Assembly: GCA_030433135.1 (NCBI GenBank)
Contig: JAUILF010000018.1
Span: 1-32,646, forward strand
Reading direction: 5' to 3'
DNA: 32,646 bases
Source: Bacteroidia bacterium
GTDB taxonomy: Bacteria > Bacteroidota > Bacteroidia > Chitinophagales > Saprospiraceae
Position 1 is the first letter of the stretch; the number at the start of each line of letters is the position of its first letter. Of this stretch, positions 17,511-26,093 are shown in pieces. The translations under genes were made by a program, and so were the position numbers. The notes under the pieces are model-generated. The model saw only the letters and a program-made list of their open reading frames with translations. It did not search any database and was not told where the DNA came from.

Positions 17511-18710
17511 TCAAATTAAAGCAATTTCACGAAAACCTTTTGCAACCTCTGCTGCAAATGATGGATCGTTGATATCCAGAGGGAGCCGCACTATTTTTCT
17601 GTCGTCAGTTTGCACAACCAATTCCTCCAGGGAATCAAAGAGTGCCCGGTCAGCTTCAGGATCGTAAAAATACTGTCCTTCGGTACTCAATGACGAGACG
17701 CCCTTTTCCGGTATGTATAGTCTGACTGGTGCTGACACTCGATTGATCTTTTCCGCAATCCAGGATGCCATCAATTTGTTTTCATCAGGAGTTGTGCGCA
17801 TCAGTGTCACCTGCGGATTATGTTCATACAACAGCCGGTACTTATATTTTTCAGGGATAGTCTCCTTAGCGCCGAAGTTGACCATATCCAGCGCTCCCAG
17901 AGAAAGCACATAAGGAATGTTTGCCTCGATAATGGCTTCCATCCGCTCTTCTCCAGCACTCATGACACCCCCCATATGTAAATCACAGATTTCTGTAGTA
18001 GTCATATCGAGCACGTAGGGCATCAACCCGGACGACACCAGTTTTTCCATGGAACGACCACCGGTACCGGTTGCGTGAAAAACCAGGCACTCATAGTCTT
18101 TTTCCAGAAGCTGTCGGAGTTCTGTAACACAAGGAGTAGTCACACCAAACATGGTCAACCCCAACACAGGCTTTTCCACGTCATATTTGGGCACCTGGTT
18201 ATTGATCATTCCTGCCAACGCATGTGCAGCATTTGCCAGAATCACATTGGACACCTGGTTTATCCCTGCAACATCCGTCACCGAATACATCATGCAGATA
18301 TCACTCGCGCCTACATAAGGGGCTACCTGTCCGGATGCCACTGTAGACACCATCACTTTAGGTATCCCAATGGGCAATTGTTGCATTCCGCTGCAGATGA
18401 TGGCAGTTCCTCCCGAACCTCCCAGGCCAATCACTCCGGCAACATTTCCAGCAGTAGCCATGAATGCAGCCAGGGCATCGGTCATACAGCCAACTGCATC
18501 ACCTCTACCATCATTGTTTTCCAGAAAATCGCTTCGTTCCGGATGCTTCTTTGCCACTTCTGATGCCGCAATATCTACCGGATGATCATGTTTCGTGGTA
18601 GAAACATCCAGAATTTTATGTGGCACCGCACACTGCTTCAGCCGATCAGATACAAATTTGATCTCTTGCCATTTGGTATCGCAAGTTCCAATAATAAATG
18701 TTTCAGCCAT
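17511..18710 (-). CDS. UPF0261 / Tm-1-like ATP-binding protein, copy B
   Basis: This 399-residue protein is the more canonical of the two UPF0261 copies. It shows IIGTCDTKWQEIKFV (6-20), GLGGSGGTA (95-103), GIPKVMVSTVASGQVAPYVG (115-134), VFHATGTGGRSMEKL (210-224), LDMVNFGA (274-281), PEKGVSSLS (334-342), FYDPEADRALFDSL (348-361) and LDINDPSFA (378-386). The phosphate-binding-like glycine loops match those of copy A. It is placed 3 bp after the stop of the giant ThuA/dehydrogenase lipoprotein gene and 31 bp before the TIM-barrel gene, so all three should be cotranscribed. No signal peptide is seen; action is cytoplasmic. The role in bacteria is unknown; in tomato the family member Tm-1 binds ATP and inhibits viral replicase. 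Confidence 0.9.
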   Translation of the reverse strand: MAETFIIGTCDTKWQEIKFVSDRLKQCAVPHKILDVSTTKHDHPVDIAASEVAKKHPERSDFLENNDGRGDAVGCMTDALAAFMATAGNVAGVIGLGGSGGTAIICSGMQQLPIGIPKVMVSTVASGQVAPYVGASDICMMYSVTDVAGINQVSNVILANAAHALAGMINNQVPKYDVEKPVLGLTMFGVTTPCVTELRQLLEKDYECLVFHATGTGGRSMEKLVSSGLMPYVLDMTTTEICDLHMGGVMSAGEERMEAIIEANIPYVLSLGALDMVNFGAKETIPEKYKYRLLYEHNPQVTLMRTTPDENKLMASWIAEKINRVSAPVRLYIPEKGVSSLSTEGQYFYDPEADRALFDSLEELVVQTDDRKIVRLPLDINDPSFAAEVAKGFREIALI

Positions 18711-18713
18711 AAC

Positions 18714-21700
18714 CTATAGCGTTTCAGCAATCACCGAGATGGTACCGTTCATTGTCCTCCAGTGACCGGGGAAAGTACAAACATAGATGTATTCTCCGGG
18801 CTCTGCAGGGACTTCCCATACCAGTTCCACCGTATCACCCGGATCTACCAAACCCGTAAACATGATGACGCCCTCGGCTTCCGGGACATACTCCCTGGTG
18901 GCGCCTTCCGGAGTCTGTGCCATCTCATCTGCGGCGGTCCCGATCACTTCCAGGCTTCCAGGCTCTCCCAGGATGAAGTTATGCTGCATACCATCATTGT
19001 TCGAAAAAACAAATCTGATTGTCTCGCCGGCTGTAACCGTTAGTTCCTCCAGGTCGTAGCGCATCTGATCCGGCACCGTACTGAGTTGTATCACCCTTCC
19101 TTCAACTCCAGAGTCAGCCAAACTATTGGTCACCCTGCTTGCTTCAGGTCCATAGTTTTTCAGAAAGAGATCCTCGATACTCATCCCTTCGGCAAAAACC
19201 GACCGGTTCGGAAAGAACTGTTCCTCCACTTTATATAACCATTGTCCCGACAAGTCCACATTTTCTGAACCCACTTCAAGAAACACCTCGTCCATCTGAC
19301 CATACATACCTCCACGGCCACCCGAATCAGATATCCTTACCGCTAATACATTTTCACCGGCTTTCAGCAAACCTGCAGGTACTCTGTATACCCGTGTTCC
19401 ATTCCAATCCCTTTCCGTAGCACCGATCAACTGCCCGTTTAAATAAGTCTCATCTGTATCATCAATCGGTCCCAGATGAAGCATCACCCGATTCCCCGTT
19501 AATCCATCCACAGAAAAAGTGGTTCGTGTCCATATAACACCATCAAAGTTTGTGAACAACGGAATGCCGGTCTCGTTCCACCGTGATGGAACCTTGATGG
19601 ACTTCCAATCACTATCATCCAGATCTTCTCCCGACCAATCTACCTCGACTTGCTCATCCTGGTACCCTGCTGCTACTTTTTTTGCATTGGCGTTGTATAG
19701 TGCCCGGACATAGGCATCTTTATGTTGCACTGCCACTGCATAAACTGCCCTCGATAGCCATTCATCTTGCTGAACCATATTATCCTGACTGAGACGATAC
19801 AGGAGTTCGCCCACTCCTGCCACGTTATTCAGATCACCCACCATGATAATCGATGCCAGCCTGGTGCCTGGATCCTCATCAGCAAACATCCTGTTGCGAA
19901 GCAGAAGTCTGTAATTGCTCTCAGTAGGAGCCAGAACCCGAACTGCATTCTTCCTGACCGCAGCCGATGGGTGTCTGAGTGCACCAGCCACTGCTTCTAT
20001 TACATCCTGGTTTTCATCATTGATCAGATCCAGTCCATGCAAAGTCCACAAAGCATGGATAGCAGCCGTATTCAGACCAATTTCATCCACATCTGTATTG
20101 GCCAACATCGCCAGCAACTCATCTTTAACACTCAGATCTCCACTTTCGACCAGGAGCCTTTGAGCATGGAGGCGCCAGAGCATATTGGTATGTTTCAAGG
20201 CATCTATTCTGCCCTGCGTACTACTTAGATCGGGAGTAGCTCTGTTTTCCGCCTCTGTATGGACCAGCCGGTATATCCTGCCATGCTGACGGTCGCGCAG
20301 GGGGTTTACGTGGGCATTTCCGGGTCCATTTTCAAAGCCTTCAGGTGTAGGATTATGCTGAATGATAAAATTGTACCAGTCAATCACCCAAACCGCCCCG
20401 TCAGGCCCCACCTGGGCATGTACCGGTGAAACCCATTCATCACTACTGGCAAGCAGGTTCCATCCGTCCACCTCCCGGTATCCGGCTCCCTCGGGTTCGA
20501 GAATGGATCTGTGCAGCAGATGGCCTGTAGGTTCACAAACCAGGGCTATCCTGTTCCAATACTCCATAGGATAATTACGGGCCGTGTACAGATGATGTCC
20601 TGCAGCTGCCGTAAAACCCCCAAAAACATCGACCTGCCGAAAATTGGCGGTATTGGGATGAAAGGAATAATGTCCATCTATCTTCTTTACACTTTCGACT
20701 TTTAATCCTTCAACCCCTTTAAAAGTACGATCCGGGATTCCAAGAAAAGCGGAATGTGTATTGTTGGCCGTTGAAATAAACACGTCAAAGTCCTCCGAAA
20801 AACCCAAACCCCAGGTGTTGTTAGAGGTTGACCCCATAAACTCCAGTTTTTCACCATCAGGGGTAAATCTATAGGCACCTTGCCTGAACTCAAAGGATTC
20901 ATCTCCGACCTTTCCTTCAAATCCCGAATAGCCCAGCACACCCCATATCCGGTTATCAAATCCGTATTGCAAATTTGAGGGTCCTGCATGAGTGTCAAAA
21001 GTTCCCCACCCCTCTATGATCACTTCCGTAATATCTGCCCGGTCATCACCGGTAGTGTCCTTGAGAAAAAGAAAGTAAGGTGCTTGCGAAACGATGACAC
21101 CTCCGTTTGCAAACAAAAGACTCGTGGGTACACTGAGGCTGTCGGCAAAAACCGTGAACTTGTCAGCTTTTCCATCTCCATCGGTATCTTCCAAAATCTT
21201 GATCCGATCCGATCCAATGCCATAGTCACTTTTGATCTCATTGGGGTAATCCTTGGTTTCAAGAATCCACAAACGTCCTCGCTCATCCCAAGCCATACTG
21301 ATAGGATTAAAAATGTCCGGATCAGATGCAAACAGTTCCAGTCGGAAACCATTTGGTATCTGAATTCGCTGCATAGATTGCTCAGGTGATAAGGGAGCCT
21401 GTAGCAATGGTGGTGGATCCCTTTTTTCATAGTTGGGAATTTTCGCAGGACTGTAGGTCAATTCCGGCAAGGCCAGGGAATCCAGCGCCTGCTTTTTGTT
21501 TTCACCAATAGCCCACAACAGACCCCCTTCTATTAATCCGAGGAACTCTGTCTTATTCCAGGTTCGTTCATCGTGACCCAAAGCGGTATAAAATACACGT
21601 CCTTTTCCATACTCCTTCACCCAGGTGTAAGGTTCGTGATGATCACCCTCTACCCTTTCCATTAAAACCTCGATATCACCAGCCATATTGGTATGTACAT

Positions 21701-22211
21701 AGGTCTCATCCCAACTGGTAAATGGTGTAAATCCTCCGAGAGCTGGATGTTCCGGTCTAACAACAACAGCTTCAAAAGTGGCGGTATCGTGAGAGGTAAA
21801 CTGTCCTCCGATCAGGTCAACAACATCATCTGAGTTTCTAAAACAATAACTGGCAGAATGGATCGGCAAGAAAGCACCGCCGTCATCGACAAAGTTTAGC
21901 AATGCTTCCTCCTGATCCGTGGTTACTTCATCATGATTGGCATATAGGATTAGTGCATCAAATCCCTGCAGGTTGTCAGCGTTCAGATCGTCCGGGTCCT
22001 CCGTATAGGTCATGTAAATTCCTTGTGGTGCAAGGTGTCTTTGCAATAAAGGAGCATAAACAGCCGAATTATGGTGTTCACTATCATGCCCAAGAAAAAG
22101 GACTTGGATTGGTCTGGGAGCTACACTTTCAGGTTCCGTTGAACACTGCCAAAGGGCTAATATAAGCAGCAGCATTCCTGCCCACTGAAGAGGCTTTAGT
22201 AATGATCTCAT
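18714..22211 (-). CDS. Giant ThuA / PVC-type dehydrogenase / HEAT / jelly-roll / cupredoxin lipoprotein
   Basis: The start is set at the ATG at 22211, preceded by GAGAAG, which gives 1165 residues. A 22-residue longer form would bury the signal peptide. The leader ends in LALWQC, a lipobox. Domains in order: ThuA (about 35-265; VLFLGHDSEHHNS, FYTALGHDERTW); a membrane-bound dehydrogenase-type beta-propeller (about 300-680; IQIPNGFRLELFASDP, WDERGRLWI, TDGDGKADKFTVF, NNTWGLGF); HEAT repeats (about 690-860); a galactose-binding-like jelly roll (about 885-1040; VPSRWNETG, YLNGQLIG); and a cupredoxin (about 1060-1165). Type 1 copper ligands are visible: His1077 (QHNF), Cys1145, His1150 and Met1154, with the C-x4-H-x3-M spacing of azurin. 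No CxxCH is present, though many relatives of this family carry a C-terminal cytochrome c. It heads module B, divergent from the amino-sugar operon. Confidence 0.88.
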   Translation of the reverse strand: MRSLLKPLQWAGMLLLILALWQCSTEPESVAPRPIQVLFLGHDSEHHNSAVYAPLLQRHLAPQGIYMTYTEDPDDLNADNLQGFDALILYANHDEVTTDQEEALLNFVDDGGAFLPIHSASYCFRNSDDVVDLIGGQFTSHDTATFEAVVVRPEHPALGGFTPFTSWDETYVHTNMAGDIEVLMERVEGDHHEPYTWVKEYGKGRVFYTALGHDERTWNKTEFLGLIEGGLLWAIGENKKQALDSLALPELTYSPAKIPNYEKRDPPPLLQAPLSPEQSMQRIQIPNGFRLELFASDPDIFNPISMAWDERGRLWILETKDYPNEIKSDYGIGSDRIKILEDTDGDGKADKFTVFADSLSVPTSLLFANGGVIVSQAPYFLFLKDTTGDDRADITEVIIEGWGTFDTHAGPSNLQYGFDNRIWGVLGYSGFEGKVGDESFEFRQGAYRFTPDGEKLEFMGSTSNNTWGLGFSEDFDVFISTANNTHSAFLGIPDRTFKGVEGLKVESVKKIDGHYSFHPNTANFRQVDVFGGFTAAAGHHLYTARNYPMEYWNRIALVCEPTGHLLHRSILEPEGAGYREVDGWNLLASSDEWVSPVHAQVGPDGAVWVIDWYNFIIQHNPTPEGFENGPGNAHVNPLRDRQHGRIYRLVHTEAENRATPDLSSTQGRIDALKHTNMLWRLHAQRLLVESGDLSVKDELLAMLANTDVDEIGLNTAAIHALWTLHGLDLINDENQDVIEAVAGALRHPSAAVRKNAVRVLAPTESNYRLLLRNRMFADEDPGTRLASIIMVGDLNNVAGVGELLYRLSQDNMVQQDEWLSRAVYAVAVQHKDAYVRALYNANAKKVAAGYQDEQVEVDWSGEDLDDSDWKSIKVPSRWNETGIPLFTNFDGVIWTRTTFSVDGLTGNRVMLHLGPIDDTDETYLNGQLIGATERDWNGTRVYRVPAGLLKAGENVLAVRISDSGGRGGMYGQMDEVFLEVGSENVDLSGQWLYKVEEQFFPNRSVFAEGMSIEDLFLKNYGPEASRVTNSLADSGVEGRVIQLSTVPDQMRYDLEELTVTAGETIRFVFSNNDGMQHNFILGEPGSLEVIGTAADEMAQTPEGATREYVPEAEGVIMFTGLVDPGDTVELVWEVPAEPGEYIYVCTFPGHWRTMNGTISVIAETL

Positions 22212-22269
22212 CTTCTCATAAACTTTATGAACCCTTAAAATAGGAAAGTAAAATGTAGAACAACACTTG

Positions 22270-22289
22270 TTATGCAATCAATTGCATAA
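22270..22289. promoter_or_regulatory. 20-bp perfect palindrome, candidate operator in divergent region
   Basis: TTATGCAATCAATTGCATAA consists of two 9-bp arms with a 2-bp spacer. It lies between the divergent starts at 22211 and 22345. The core TGCAAT-N2-ATTGCA resembles operators of LacI-family and similar dimeric regulators, though the usual central CG is CA here. No regulator gene is in the window. Confidence 0.55.
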
Positions 22290-22344
22290 AATTAAAATAG
22301 GTATGGCAAGAAGATCCTTTTATATTGTAAAAAAATTAAAAATT

Positions 22345-23073
22345 ATGAACACAAAGATCCTTTCGGATTCACAGAGTCTGGGAAGTGAAGCAGGAAAGTT
22401 TGCCGTTGCTATCCTTCAGGCTGCCATCGAAACCAAAGGCCATGCCAATGTCATCCTGGCCACAGGAGCCAGTCAATTTGCGATTTTAGAGACACTGGTA
22501 GATACAGATATCGATTGGAATAAGGTCACTATGTTTCACCTGGATGAATATATTGATCTGCCTGAGGACCATCCTGCCAGTTTTCGCAAGTACCTAAAGG
22601 AACGTTTTCTGGAAAAAATCGAATATGCATGTGAATACCATTTGATAGATGGTAACAAAGATCCCGAAGAAGAATGTGAGAGGGTCAGTAGTTTAATCAG
22701 TAAACATCCGATTGACCTGGCTCTGATAGGCATTGGCGAAAACGGTCACCTGGCTTTTAATGACCCACCGGCTGATTTTGAAACTGAGCAGCCCTACATC
22801 GTTGTCCAGTTGGATGAAGCCTGCCGCAATCAGCAGTATGGAGAAGGCTGGTTTGACAGTCTCGCGGATGTACCTGCCAAAGCTATATCGATGAGCATCA
22901 AGCAGATCCTCAAAAGTAAAGTCCTGGTTGTTTCAGTGCCTGACGAACGGAAGGCAAAAGCCGTAGCTGAGGCAATCAATGGACCTCTTACCAATGAGTG
23001 TCCTGCCTCGATCTTGCGTACCCATACAGATTGTCATCTGTTTCTTGATAAGAACTCTGCATCCCTACTCTAA
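22345..23073 (+). CDS. nagB: Glucosamine-6-phosphate deaminase family protein (NagB-like)
   Basis: From the ATG at 22345 the protein is 243 residues. An upstream ATG at 22267 would start inside the palindromic operator region, so it is not used. It belongs to the NagB family: ILATGASQF (37-45) is the phosphate-binding loop, VTMFHLDEY (61-69) carries the catalytic Asp67, and GIGENGHLAFNDPP (129-142) carries His135. Asp141 of E. coli NagB is Asn133 here, and Glu148 is Asp140, so kinetics or substrate may differ. GlcN6P deaminases turn glucosamine 6-phosphate into fructose 6-phosphate and ammonia. The stop overlaps the start of the symporter gene by one base (TAATG). It is the first gene of a three-gene operon with the SSS transporter and NagA. 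The family is firm; the exact substrate is an inference. Confidence 0.82.
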   Translation: MNTKILSDSQSLGSEAGKFAVAILQAAIETKGHANVILATGASQFAILETLVDTDIDWNKVTMFHLDEYIDLPEDHPASFRKYLKERFLEKIEYACEYHLIDGNKDPEEECERVSSLISKHPIDLALIGIGENGHLAFNDPPADFETEQPYIVVQLDEACRNQQYGEGWFDSLADVPAKAISMSIKQILKSKVLVVSVPDERKAKAVAEAINGPLTNECPASILRTHTDCHLFLDKNSASLL

Positions 23074-24731
23074 TGTCAGTATTAGATACAACAATCCTGA
23101 TCACCTACTTTCTTGGAATCACAGCATACGGTCTCTGGATTTCTCGTAATACCAAATCGAGTGACGGGTATTTTCGCGGTGGTCGAAAATTCAAGTGGTG
23201 GACCATGATGGGTCAGGCATTTGGCACCGGAACCCATGCCGAAATGCCGGTTGCACAAGCAGGTGCCTCATTCCAGGGTGGGTTTGCCACTATCTGGTAC
23301 CAATGGAAAAACCTTTTGATCACTCCGTTTTACTGGCTGATTGCCCCCTGGTACAGAAGGAGCGAAAGAACTACCGTGGCTGAAATGGTACGTGATCGCT
23401 ATGGCACCAGAATGGGTATGCTGTACACCATTTTTGCCATATTATTCTTTGTCTTTATCATGGGCTCCATGTTGCAAGGGGCAGCCAAAGTCATTTCGGT
23501 TGCGACCGGAGGCATGGTTTCCTCAAACTGGGTAGTCGTCGGTATGACCATAGCATTTATTGTTTACAGCTATTTTGGCGGCCTGGTTGCGGCAGCCCAT
23601 ACCGAGTTTATCCAGGGGTTGTTGATCATCGTCCTGTCTTTTCTGTTAATACCAGCCGGGCTGAATGAAGTAGGTGGATATGATACCATGAAAGATTTAC
23701 TACCGGAAGACTTCTTCAACCTTTATGACCAGGCATATGGAGTTGGTGGTTTTACCATTGCCATGTTGGCCATAAATGGGATCGTGGGAGTGACGGCTCA
23801 GCCACATATGATGTCCATGTTTGCCAGTGGTAATTCTGAAATGGCGGGCAGAATTGGCCAGACCTATGGCAATTTCGTAAAACGTTTTGTAACCCTGGGT
23901 TGGACCTTTACGGGAATGATTGTAGCAGCAGTGGTTATCGTGAAAGGGGTAGAACTGGAGGATCCGGAGTATGCATTTGGATATGCCACGAGATTACTAC
24001 TGGCCCCTGGATTGGTTGGTCTCATGGTAGCCTGTATTCTTGCAGCTAATATGTCATCATGTTCCAATTTTATGGTAAACCTGGGTGCCCTTTTTGCTAA
24101 AGACATCTACCAGCCTTATATCAAACCCGAAGCCACTGATAAGGAAGTACTGAGGACCGGTCGTCTTTCTGGCCTGGTCTTTACATTAGCTGGAGTTGCT
24201 TTTGCTCTCTCCATCAAGAATGTGTTGAGCGCTTTCCTGTTTACCGAAACCATTGCAGCTTTTATGGGGATCATGATCTTTGGCGGAACGTTGTGGAAGA
24301 GAGCTAATCGTCACGGAGCCCTGGCAGCCATCTTAATCTCATTCATAGTATATTATACAATTAACTATATCAATACCAACGAAATAGCTCTCGTTTACTC
24401 CTGGAAAGCTTTACCCTTTGCATGGGCTATGTTGGCAGGGTTTTCCGCCCTAATCATTGTGAGTTTGGCCACCAGACCTGAATCGACTGAAAGAATTTCA
24501 CTCTACTTTGACCGTTTGGACAAACCTGCCTCTGACGATCTCAAAGCCGATGGAAAACCTGAGGCAAACACCGGTAAGTCATTGATACTTGTTGATGTAG
24601 GTAGCTGGTTTCAGAAAGAAAGATGGAGACACTTCTTTACCCGGTACAAAGAAGACTGGCTGGGTTTCTTGCTGGCATGGCTTTTCGTCCTGGTATTGGT
24701 GTTGATAGCCTGGGGCATACTTCAGATCTAG
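23073..24731 (+). CDS. Sodium:solute symporter (SSS family)
   Basis: This 552-residue polytopic inner-membrane protein starts at the ATG that overlaps the NagB-like stop. It shows SSS features: ITYFLGITAYGLWISRN (TM1), SSDGYFRGGRKFKWWTMMGQ (29-48), GTGTHAEMPVAQAG, a TVAEMVRDRYG segment, and about 13 hydrophobic helices. The central part (GIVGVTAQPHMMSMFASGNSE) corresponds to the region that lines the substrate and Na+ path. A short cytoplasmic stretch (about 475-520) precedes the last helix. Placed between amino-sugar genes, it most likely imports the substrate of that pathway or a related carbohydrate by Na+ cotransport. The NagA-like gene starts 8 bp after its stop. Confidence 0.92.
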   Translation: MSVLDTTILITYFLGITAYGLWISRNTKSSDGYFRGGRKFKWWTMMGQAFGTGTHAEMPVAQAGASFQGGFATIWYQWKNLLITPFYWLIAPWYRRSERTTVAEMVRDRYGTRMGMLYTIFAILFFVFIMGSMLQGAAKVISVATGGMVSSNWVVVGMTIAFIVYSYFGGLVAAAHTEFIQGLLIIVLSFLLIPAGLNEVGGYDTMKDLLPEDFFNLYDQAYGVGGFTIAMLAINGIVGVTAQPHMMSMFASGNSEMAGRIGQTYGNFVKRFVTLGWTFTGMIVAAVVIVKGVELEDPEYAFGYATRLLLAPGLVGLMVACILAANMSSCSNFMVNLGALFAKDIYQPYIKPEATDKEVLRTGRLSGLVFTLAGVAFALSIKNVLSAFLFTETIAAFMGIMIFGGTLWKRANRHGALAAILISFIVYYTINYINTNEIALVYSWKALPFAWAMLAGFSALIIVSLATRPESTERISLYFDRLDKPASDDLKADGKPEANTGKSLILVDVGSWFQKERWRHFFTRYKEDWLGFLLAWLFVLVLVLIAWGILQI

Positions 24732-24739
24732 AAAACGAT

Positions 24740-26038
24740 ATGAATACATCTTTTGTAATCAAGGACGCTAAACTCGTTACCCCTAAGGGCATCTTTCCCG
24801 GAGACCTAAGAGTAGATAACGGAAACATCATTGAGCTATCAGGCAATATAGATGCTGGTAACCTGGCCTGTTACCAGGCAGCAGGTGCTTATCTCCTTCC
24901 CGGCTTTGTGGACATTCACAATCATGGAGCTGCCGGATGGGATTTCTCTTTTGGAACTTACGACCAACAGACAGGTGAGTTCAAAAAAGACAAAACGAGC
25001 TTCTTTGCGGGTTTGGAAAATGCCTTACAGCAATATCTCAATAGTGGCTGTACCTCAGTACTGCTAACAACCATGGCTGCACCTCTTGAAGGTCTGTTAG
25101 AATCCATTGAATACCTCAATGGATTTCTCGATGAAAACCCTGAGTACGAGAATCTCGTTGCAGGTATCAACATTGAAGGTACTTTTCTCAAGGATCCTCA
25201 ATTCGCAGGCGCCCAAAATCCTGACTACTTCCTGGAATTGAAATCCGAAACGATAGAAGCACTGATTGATGCATGCCAGGGCAGATTGAGGATCATGAAC
25301 ATACCTCCTGAGCAGGGTCCGGCGGCTTTGCCCCTCATCGAGAATCTGGTCGATCGAAATATTACTGTCGCCGGAGGCCATACCGGATCTTATGCAGATC
25401 AGTTTGTGGATGCAGTCAGTGCGGGGTTGAGTCTCGCTGTTCACTTCCTCAATGGCCCCTCGCGATCCAGTACCAAGAGCTTTCAGGGTGGAGGAGCAGA
25501 AGAAGCCATTCTGCGGTCTGATGATGTGCTGGTGGAGATCATTGCAGACGGGTATCATGTGGGCCGGGATCATGTCCGGGATATCATAGCACGAAAAGAA
25601 GACAGCCGGGTGGTCATTATTACAGACAGTATGTTTGCGACCGGATTGAATGATCTCCGTTCGTTTACCCTACTCGGACTTCATGGAGAGGTGAGCGACA
25701 ACCGGGAATACCTCCGGCAAGTGGGTAAGGACTCCCTTTTTGGAAGTGTCCTGACCATGCAAAAAGCCTTTGAAAATACCGTGTCCTGGTTAACAATAGA
25801 GATGACAGGGGTGTGGCAACGCCAGCACGATCAAGTAGATCTGGAATCTGCCATCTGTATAGCCTCTAAAATGTGCAGTGCCAATCCTTCCGGAATGATC
25901 CGTGGCCAGGAAAAGCTTCATGGTCAATTGATCCCCGGGGATCAGGCCAACCTGATTCTGGCATCAATCGACAAACAAGACGAGTCTGTTCAAATGGATA
26001 TCAAACAAGTGTGGTTGGGAGGAAGGGAGGTCAGTTAG
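24740..26038 (+). CDS. nagA: N-acetylglucosamine-6-phosphate deacetylase (NagA family)
   Basis: The ATG at 24740 gives 432 residues; a longer frame would overlap the symporter gene for over 100 bp. It is an amidohydrolase-superfamily TIM barrel. Metal and catalytic residues: FVDIHNHGAAG with His60 and His62 (57-66), NIEGTFL with Glu147, GGHTGS with His214, VHFLNG with His235, DGYHV with His273, and IITDSMF with the catalytic Asp296. Known members remove the acetyl group of GlcNAc-6-phosphate. Here it pairs with the NagB-like deaminase and an Na+ symporter, suggesting import and degradation of N-acetylated amino sugar, though no kinase gene is seen. The usual GINIEGPFL reads GINIEGTFL. The convergent enoyl-CoA isomerase gene ends 56 bp downstream. 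Confidence 0.9.
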   Translation: MNTSFVIKDAKLVTPKGIFPGDLRVDNGNIIELSGNIDAGNLACYQAAGAYLLPGFVDIHNHGAAGWDFSFGTYDQQTGEFKKDKTSFFAGLENALQQYLNSGCTSVLLTTMAAPLEGLLESIEYLNGFLDENPEYENLVAGINIEGTFLKDPQFAGAQNPDYFLELKSETIEALIDACQGRLRIMNIPPEQGPAALPLIENLVDRNITVAGGHTGSYADQFVDAVSAGLSLAVHFLNGPSRSSTKSFQGGGAEEAILRSDDVLVEIIADGYHVGRDHVRDIIARKEDSRVVIITDSMFATGLNDLRSFTLLGLHGEVSDNREYLRQVGKDSLFGSVLTMQKAFENTVSWLTIEMTGVWQRQHDQVDLESAICIASKMCSANPSGMIRGQEKLHGQLIPGDQANLILASIDKQDESVQMDIKQVWLGGREVS

Positions 26039-26093
26039 ACCGTATTGAATCTTATTCTTTGCAATCGTAATCGTAAGACTACTATAGAGACAT

